Source of the DNA: Debaryomyces hansenii CBS767
Taxonomy: Eukaryota; Ascomycota; Pichiomycetes; Serinales; Debaryomycetaceae
Reading direction: 5' to 3'
NCBI RefSeq assembly: GCF_000006445.2
Contig: NC_006043.2
Span: 372,001-436,000, forward strand
Length of the DNA: 64,000 bases
In this document: piece by piece, positions 59,431-64,000 of the stretch
Position numbering within the stretch: the stretch's first letter is position 1
How the letters are laid out: the number at the start of each line of letters is the position of its first letter
The notes under the pieces: model-generated
Database searches by the model: none
What the model was told of the DNA's origin: nothing
The model's input: the letters and a program-made list of their open reading frames with translations, nothing else
Program-made: the position numbers and the translations under genes

Positions 59431-62124
59431 ATGGATTCGAACGTCAGAAGCACAGACTTGCCAAGTACCACAAACGATGACCCCCACACGTCGACCCAGA
59501 CAATACCTTCTAATCGTTCGATATCACCATTAACAAGAGTCCCCTTGGAGGAAAACGAACCGACCTCTAATTCAAGGCAGGAATCATACCCATCAATCGA
59601 AGCGTCGCTGAATGGAACCTCAAGAAGTTATACAGAAGATAGTGCATTTGGGGATGAAGAGAATGACGAACGACAACCGCTTTTGGTTGTTCGTAGTAGT
59701 GAATCAGTTGATGAAATAGCAAAGGAGTACTTTAGTTTTGAAAACAACAAGGCATTCGTTTACACGCTATTGATACTCTTGGGATTGGGCTTTTTTTTCT
59801 ACTTGACATTTCAGCAGCTGGACAGCTTGGTGATGCTGGCCATTGATACAAAATTTCAGAGTTTATCAATAATGGATTTGAATAATGATGGACTTGACTT
59901 TCATGTGCTAGGATCGGTGTCCATGCATTATGGTAACATTGGTAATCATTTTTATCGCTTTTTTATGAAATTAGCATCTGTCATCATTGGAAGTGTTATT
60001 GTCATACCCAACGATGCTGTTAAGTTATTTGCCTCATTGCAAGGAAGAAATGAGTCGTTACATGTGCTAAACATTTATCCACCAGACATACAAGTTGATA
60101 TAGCAAATAATGCACTCACAGAAATTGACTTTATAAGTAAGTCAGAATTGATTAAAGAGAACATAGTCGAGCTTCTCAATACTCTCGAAGAAATAAACGA
60201 CGAGGAAGTTGTTGTGAAATTAACTGGCATATTTGACTCTACAATTGAATCCAAATTATTCGAATATTCTACAAAGAATGCTAGATTTTATCTTGATTAC
60301 AGTTTGAATAAAACAGACTTAGCCCCAACGGTTTTGCTTGATAAGTTGACTGTACAACAGAATCCCGAGAATAGTACAGAGATTGAATTCTACAGTACAA
60401 TTAGTATGGATAATAAATTTCCTATAAAAGCCGAATTGGAGGCGATTGATTGGGATATATCTATTGCTGGCTGTAATAAAGAACTAGTCAAGCTTGGAGA
60501 GTGGCATAGTTCGAGCTTATCAATACAACCTGATTCTCGGGTGGAATTTGATGTTAATGGGCTCATAAGGGAAATCCCAGATAAATTGCTACAAAATTGT
60601 GATAATAATATTACCATAATAAATAAATTGGTTCAGGACTACTTGAAAGGTAAAGCAACTGCAGTTACCATTAGTGCGTCGAACAATCTAAATAACCAAG
60701 AGAACTTACCAAAGTGGCTATTATATGTATTAAACAAGGCGGGATATAAGCTACTGGTTAGTTTGCCGTATTTCCAGGACGATACTATGAGCTACATTAA
60801 AGAATATGATATCAGCTCACTATTTCTAGAATTTTTGTCGCCAAAGTCTCGTGAACTGTTCAGCTATGCGTTGAGCTCTAATGTCTCCATGATAACCACG
60901 TTTCCAGGGATATTTGACATTACGTTCGGAGTTCCTAGGTTTCAAAACAGCATATCTTTGAGAGATGAATCAGAAACCTTAATCAAAGGTTGGTCAAATA
61001 CTAACAACACAATGGACTTGCATAGGTACGATGATGAAAATCTTTTGGAATGGGATATAGCGGTGTCGAATTTCGAGGCTGATAGCGTTGGACCAGCAAG
61101 ATTGGGCGCATTGGCAAACAATCTACTTAATGGAAATGATATAGCGGATTCAATGTACTTGGATATGATACTTGATGAAGTGGAATTATCAATGCCCATT
61201 CTTACCACTACCTTGAAGCATCTAATTTTACCCAGCGTACAGTTGAACCCTCCTATCGAAACCATCAACTCTATTGATGATGTGATTGATACCCTAAACA
61301 TAACCGTTGATAATATTTTATACGTTGACTCGAGTAAAGAAGAATTAAGGTTGATGATTGACTGTAGCTTGTTGAATCCCACGAATATCTCAATAGACGT
61401 TCCTGACGACACCATCTCGCTACAACTCAGATACAACGATACCATTATCGGGAATGTCAGCACAACCGATATCTTGATTCCCCAAACTGGTGAGTATTTC
61501 AACATGACTTTCAATCTCAATTTGAACACAACTACGACCCATGGCAAGGTTCTGTTGGAATTCCTTATTGGCGAGTTTATCTCCGGCTACGAGGACCTTT
61601 ATTTCTCAGTAGAGGGTACCAACACCTCCTCATCGAACAATCATGGACTTAGCAAGTTCTTATCTCAGATAGCGATCAATGATATTCAAGTACCCAACGT
61701 ATCATTCTCGCCCGAACGGGTGCAAAATCTCCCCCATCCACTCGACCATCACCCCAAACACCAGTCGCCCTTCCTCATTGATGCCACCATCCATATCTTT
61801 TCATCCGAATTGGAGCTAACACTCTTCAACCCTCTCGAAAATGCTGAAATAGCCGTCAAAATATACCAGGCACAAGCTTCATATGAGAATACCAAATTGG
61901 GCCATGTACAACCGGATCAGTACTTACTTATTCCTCCGGGGGTATACACAACCCCTCGCATCCCGTTTGTCATGGATAGTAACATAGGAATGGACATCTT
62001 GCGTAAAGCGCTAAACGGAAGTTTGCGGGTCCAAGTTCTAGCGGTATTCAAGGCAAACATTGGTGAGTTCGACCTTCTGTTACTATATGAGGGTAGTGAT
62101 CTCAGTGCAGCCATCCGGTGGTAG
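59431..62124 (+). CDS. Type II membrane glycoprotein, possible vacuolar Tag1-like protein
   Basis: This is an 897-aa protein. It has a cytosolic Ser/Thr/Glu-rich tail of about 105 residues with an acidic ERQPLLV dileucine-type signal, one transmembrane helix (AFVYTLLILLGLGFFFYLTF, about 107-127) and a large beta-rich luminal part. More than a dozen Asn-X-Ser/Thr sequons occur only after the helix (for example NESLHV, NITIIN, NISIDV, NTTTTH, NVSFSP), supporting type II topology through the secretory pathway. The repeated LEA-like domains (LSIMDLNNDGLDFHVLGSVS) and topology resemble fungal DUF3712 proteins and S. cerevisiae Tag1 (YLR173W), a vacuolar protein acting in autophagy termination. The assignment is tentative, and this protein is longer. 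Confidence 0.5.
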   Translation: MDSNVRSTDLPSTTNDDPHTSTQTIPSNRSISPLTRVPLEENEPTSNSRQESYPSIEASLNGTSRSYTEDSAFGDEENDERQPLLVVRSSESVDEIAKEYFSFENNKAFVYTLLILLGLGFFFYLTFQQLDSLVMLAIDTKFQSLSIMDLNNDGLDFHVLGSVSMHYGNIGNHFYRFFMKLASVIIGSVIVIPNDAVKLFASLQGRNESLHVLNIYPPDIQVDIANNALTEIDFISKSELIKENIVELLNTLEEINDEEVVVKLTGIFDSTIESKLFEYSTKNARFYLDYSLNKTDLAPTVLLDKLTVQQNPENSTEIEFYSTISMDNKFPIKAELEAIDWDISIAGCNKELVKLGEWHSSSLSIQPDSRVEFDVNGLIREIPDKLLQNCDNNITIINKLVQDYLKGKATAVTISASNNLNNQENLPKWLLYVLNKAGYKLLVSLPYFQDDTMSYIKEYDISSLFLEFLSPKSRELFSYALSSNVSMITTFPGIFDITFGVPRFQNSISLRDESETLIKGWSNTNNTMDLHRYDDENLLEWDIAVSNFEADSVGPARLGALANNLLNGNDIADSMYLDMILDEVELSMPILTTTLKHLILPSVQLNPPIETINSIDDVIDTLNITVDNILYVDSSKEELRLMIDCSLLNPTNISIDVPDDTISLQLRYNDTIIGNVSTTDILIPQTGEYFNMTFNLNLNTTTTHGKVLLEFLIGEFISGYEDLYFSVEGTNTSSSNNHGLSKFLSQIAINDIQVPNVSFSPERVQNLPHPLDHHPKHQSPFLIDATIHIFSSELELTLFNPLENAEIAVKIYQAQASYENTKLGHVQPDQYLLIPPGVYTTPRIPFVMDSNIGMDILRKALNGSLRVQVLAVFKANIGEFDLLLLYEGSDLSAAIRW

Positions 62125-62424
62125 TCGCAGCCTGACTAAGCATGCTTGATAGATCGCATTCTTATATAATAATATGACCACCAAATATCCCCTTCCCCCC
62201 AAGCCCCACCCACTGAGTGAAACTGGAAGATTGGGGGTTCTGGTGTATGGATCTATACATTTTGAATGTGGTACCCGGTTTGCCAGTCGAGCGATCCACT
62301 TAGGAGAGCAAGAAAACGTTCTAGAAGTCCGGGGTGCGAGTTCATGTCAGAAGATTACATAACACAAAATTGGACATCCACCACTGAACCCTCCCTCCAC
62401 CACACACCTCATGGAAGGTATAAT

Positions 62425-62440
62425 ATACTTACGTAAGTAT
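62425..62440. promoter_or_regulatory. 16-bp perfect palindrome with bZIP (Yap/Cap1) core
   Basis: ATACTTACGTAAGTAT is its own reverse complement over all 16 bases and is centred on TTACGTAA, the preferred site of Yap-family bZIP factors (Cap1 in Candida). It lies about 250 bp upstream of SSR1. Binding is inferred. Confidence 0.5.
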
Positions 62441-62496
62441 TCGACTTGAATTTCGACCTATCCAAACAAGGTCTAGAAGTGATTCCGTTAGGGAGT

Positions 62497-62545
62497 GCGA
62501 CAATATCGTGCGTATACATTGAAAATTTTCTGCGACAATGTCGTG
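62497..62545. promoter_or_regulatory. Paired 14-bp near-palindromic direct repeat upstream of SSR1
   Basis: GCGACAATATCGTG (62497-62510) and GCGACAATGTCGTG (62532-62545) match at 13 of 14 positions with starts 35 bp apart. The second contains CGACA-A-TGTCG, an interrupted palindrome with 5-bp arms. Two copies about 145-190 bp before the SSR1 ATG look like a duplicated factor-binding site; I do not recognise the factor. Confidence 0.4.
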
Positions 62546-62688
62546 GAATAATTACTAAAAATAGGTTTATTTTGATTTATAGGGAACAATTGGACATAAG
62601 TGTTTAGAAAACATTGAATATATTCCTTCTTTTCATACAAACAATTGATTTAGGTATCATAGAATAGTCTATCGCTCACAATACAATA

Positions 62689-63369
62689 ATGCCTTCCTCC
62701 ATGTTAAAGATTACCACCTTAGTTGCATTAGCATCATACATTTCCACCACATTGGCCGCTCCACCAGCCTGTTTATTAGCTTGTGTTGCTCAGGTTGAAA
62801 AGAAGTCTGATTGTACTGGATTAAATGATTTATCTTGTATTTGCTCTAGCAAGGGTAGTGATGTCAAGAAGTGTTTAGATGACATCTGTCCAGATGGAGA
62901 TGCAAATAGTGCCAAGTCAGCATTTGAAGATTCTTGTGAAGGCCACTCCAGCTCTTCGTCATCGTCGAGTGAAGCTTCTTCTTCCACCAAGGCTTCCTCC
63001 AGTGAAGCTTCTTCTTCCACCAAGGCTTCCTCCAGTGCGGCCTCTTCTTCTGATGCTGCTTCTTCTGGTGCTGCTTCTTCTGGTGCTGCTTCTTCTGGTG
63101 CTGCTTCTTCTGGTGCTGCTTCTACCACCGAAGCTTCTTCCCAATCTGCTTCCAACGAAAGTTCAGCTGCCCCAACACAAGCCTCCTCGCAAGTTGCTAG
63201 TGACGACGAAGAATCCACCTCGTTGGCTGGTGTTGCAACCACCGTCTCCAGCTCTACATCTGGTTCAAGTGTTCCAGTTGTCCCAACCCAATCTGAAGAC
63301 GGTGCTAATGTCCAAGGTCTTTCTGTTGGTGCCATCTTAGCTGGTTTAGCTGGTGTTGCTTTGTTATAA
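62689..63369 (+). CDS. SSR1: CFEM-domain GPI-anchored cell wall protein Ssr1/Ccw14
   Basis: This is a 226-aa precursor. A signal peptide (cleavage near residue 23, after STTLA) is followed by a CFEM domain with all eight cysteines (28, 32, 42, 50, 52, 62, 67, 83) and the PxC start and Asp47 of the consensus. Then comes a Ser/Ala-rich stalk with tandem repeats. The hydrophobic C-terminus (LSVGAILAGLAGVALL) fits a GPI-attachment signal. The mature N-terminus APPACLLACVAQV is very close to C. albicans Ssr1 and S. cerevisiae Ccw14 (YLR390W-A), structural wall proteins needed for wall integrity. In S. cerevisiae CCW14 lies beside STE23 (YLR389C), which is also in this window, supporting orthology. 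Confidence 0.88.
   Translation: MPSSMLKITTLVALASYISTTLAAPPACLLACVAQVEKKSDCTGLNDLSCICSSKGSDVKKCLDDICPDGDANSAKSAFEDSCEGHSSSSSSSSEASSSTKASSSEASSSTKASSSAASSSDAASSGAASSGAASSGAASSGAASTTEASSQSASNESSAAPTQASSQVASDDEESTSLAGVATTVSSSTSGSSVPVVPTQSEDGANVQGLSVGAILAGLAGVALL
62968..63120 (+). repeat. Coding tandem repeats in the SSR1 stalk
   Basis: A 33-bp unit starting AGTGAAGC is duplicated at 62968 and 63001 (ending 63033). A 15-bp unit, GCTTCTTCTGGTGCT, occurs four times in tandem from about 63058 (Ala-Ser-Ser-Gly-Ala). Such repeats commonly vary in number between strains in yeast wall proteins. Confidence 0.92.
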
Positions 63370-63685
63370 ACTACATAAAATGATTTCTTTCTTCCGTATA
63401 TCTTTAATTCGTTGATACCTTTTTTCTAAAATATATGCTTAAATAAATGTCTTTGTAGTGGCATATCATTATTATTAACTGAGTAGCGAAAATTTGTTAT
63501 CATTGATCTGCTCCGCGGGTTCATCCGAAGAGCTTTCACTATCAAAACTTTCACCAAAATTTATATAAATATAGGCAATTGTGTTTCGTTCGACAAGTCT
63601 GAAGGCTAATATCGAGAAGATAATATAGGAAGGTAGATATTATTCAAACCTAATACTCGATTTTTACCGGAAGTCGTTATATATA
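63370..63685. other. Intergenic region SSR1 / GUD1
   Basis: This 316-bp region holds the SSR1 3' region and the GUD1 promoter. Core GATAA elements occur at 63497-63501 (reverse) and 63619-63623, compatible with nitrogen-regulated GATA factors but common in AT-rich DNA. No gene or repeat is visible. Confidence 0.45.
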
Positions 63686-64000
63686 ATGAGTGAATCAAAT
63701 GAAGTTGACATGGCTGCTATGAAGCCTATTCCATACACTTTATATTATGGTACATTTATACATACCCCTAATTTAGGAGAATTGAAGGTGTGTCTTAAAA
63801 CTTTGGTCGGAGTCAATAAACTGGGAACAATTGACTACATTCATGAGAATTACGATCATGATGGGCAATCGGCTCTCGAATTTTTTAAACAGGAATTTAA
63901 GAAACAGGGGAACCAACTCGATCCAAGCGAGTTGCACTATGTCGACATTTCTGATGATGCTACGAAGTTCTTCTGTCCGGGGTTTGTTGATACCCATATC
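63686..64000 (+). CDS. GUD1: Guanine deaminase, 5' part only (runs off the window)
   Basis: An open frame of 105 codons starts at the ATG at 63686 (MSESNEVDMAAMKPIPYTLY) and continues past the window edge. The sequence YYGTFIHTPNLGELKV and especially FFCPGFVDTHI, which leads into the metal-binding HxH of the amidohydrolase fold, match guanine deaminases. S. cerevisiae Gud1 converts guanine to xanthine and ammonia and is about 489 aa, so roughly the first fifth is present. The catalytic metal ligands beyond the first His lie outside the window. Confidence 0.85.
   Translation, partial: MSESNEVDMAAMKPIPYTLYYGTFIHTPNLGELKVCLKTLVGVNKLGTIDYIHENYDHDGQSALEFFKQEFKKQGNQLDPSELHYVDISDDATKFFCPGFVDTHI

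Larger units (their letters stand above)
62125..62688. other. Intergenic region upstream of SSR1
   Basis: This 564-bp region holds a 62-codon open frame at 62174-62362 with no recognisable features, a 16-bp palindrome and a pair of near-palindromic repeats (both listed separately). It also has a tRNA-like but non-folding stretch at 62266-62361. It is probably a long regulated promoter for the cell-wall gene SSR1. Confidence 0.55.

Noticed and set aside
62266..62361. A tRNA-like stretch with a possible 7-bp acceptor (ATGTGGT/ATTACAT with G-T wobbles), an A-box-like TTGCCAGTCG and a B-box-like GAGTTCATGTC
   Set aside because: The putative T stem (GCGAG/CAGAA) does not pair and there is no oligo-T terminator. 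At best it is a decayed tRNA relic, and it may be chance.
62174..62362. 62-codon open frame upstream of SSR1
   Set aside because: It has no homology I recognise and low-quality composition, and it overlaps the tRNA-like stretch; such frames are expected by chance.

Overview
This is a gene-dense, intron-poor chromosomal segment from an ascomycete yeast. It carries about 30 complete protein genes, a 3'-truncated one at the right edge, two nuclear tRNA genes and one spliced gene in 64 kb. Almost every protein is recognisably a yeast core protein. Several features point to the CUG-Ser (Candida/Debaryomyces) clade. CTG codons are rare even in the GC-rich genes and often fall where serine reads better than leucine. 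Two genes, RBF1 and SSR1, are best known from Candida albicans. The background is AT-rich. The exact species cannot be fixed from the sequence; a Debaryomyces-like yeast is a reasonable guess.

Left part (1-17 kb): a MATE transporter, CAF40 (CCR4-NOT), tRNA-Asn(GTT), SRM1 (RanGEF) and a class I/II chitin synthase lie on the minus strand. A 747-bp divergent promoter follows, then BIT61 (TORC2), PSF2 (GINS, with a 59-nt intron), ARG2 (acetylglutamate synthase), an IZH/adiponectin-receptor-type membrane protein and a DUF218 protein. ARO4 (DAHP synthase, with a perfect Gcn4 site) converges on the DUF218 gene.

Middle (17-39 kb): BTN1/YHC3, BNA3, EFM2, SDH8, CUS2, a candidate solo LTR abutting tRNA-Gly(GCC), NUP82, an unrecognised 461-aa protein, SKI8, a KduD-like short-chain dehydrogenase, CTF3 (CENP-I), NAM2 (mitochondrial LeuRS) and CCM1 (PPR protein).

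Right part (39-64 kb): CMR2/DIP2, NUP1 (with a 51-bp minisatellite in the FG region), CSR1, CTI6, VPS45, STE23, a markedly GC-rich RAV2 next to the GC-rich, Q/H-rich RBF1, a luminal glycoprotein resembling Tag1, the CFEM GPI cell-wall protein SSR1/CCW14 and the 5' part of GUD1.

The genes do not form one pathway. What ties them together is ancestry: many are near neighbours in Saccharomyces cerevisiae (the YJL058-YJL072, YBR269-YBR271, YLR380-YLR390, YOR093-YOR098, YNL286-YNL288 and YGL095-YGL097 groups), so the window is a shuffled ancestral synteny block. I did not find a convincing novel system. The items most worth following up are the candidate LTR, the GC island at RAV2/RBF1, two unusual symmetric DNA motifs upstream of SSR1, possible dual starts in STE23 and BNA3, and the unrecognised gene at 27.0-28.4 kb.
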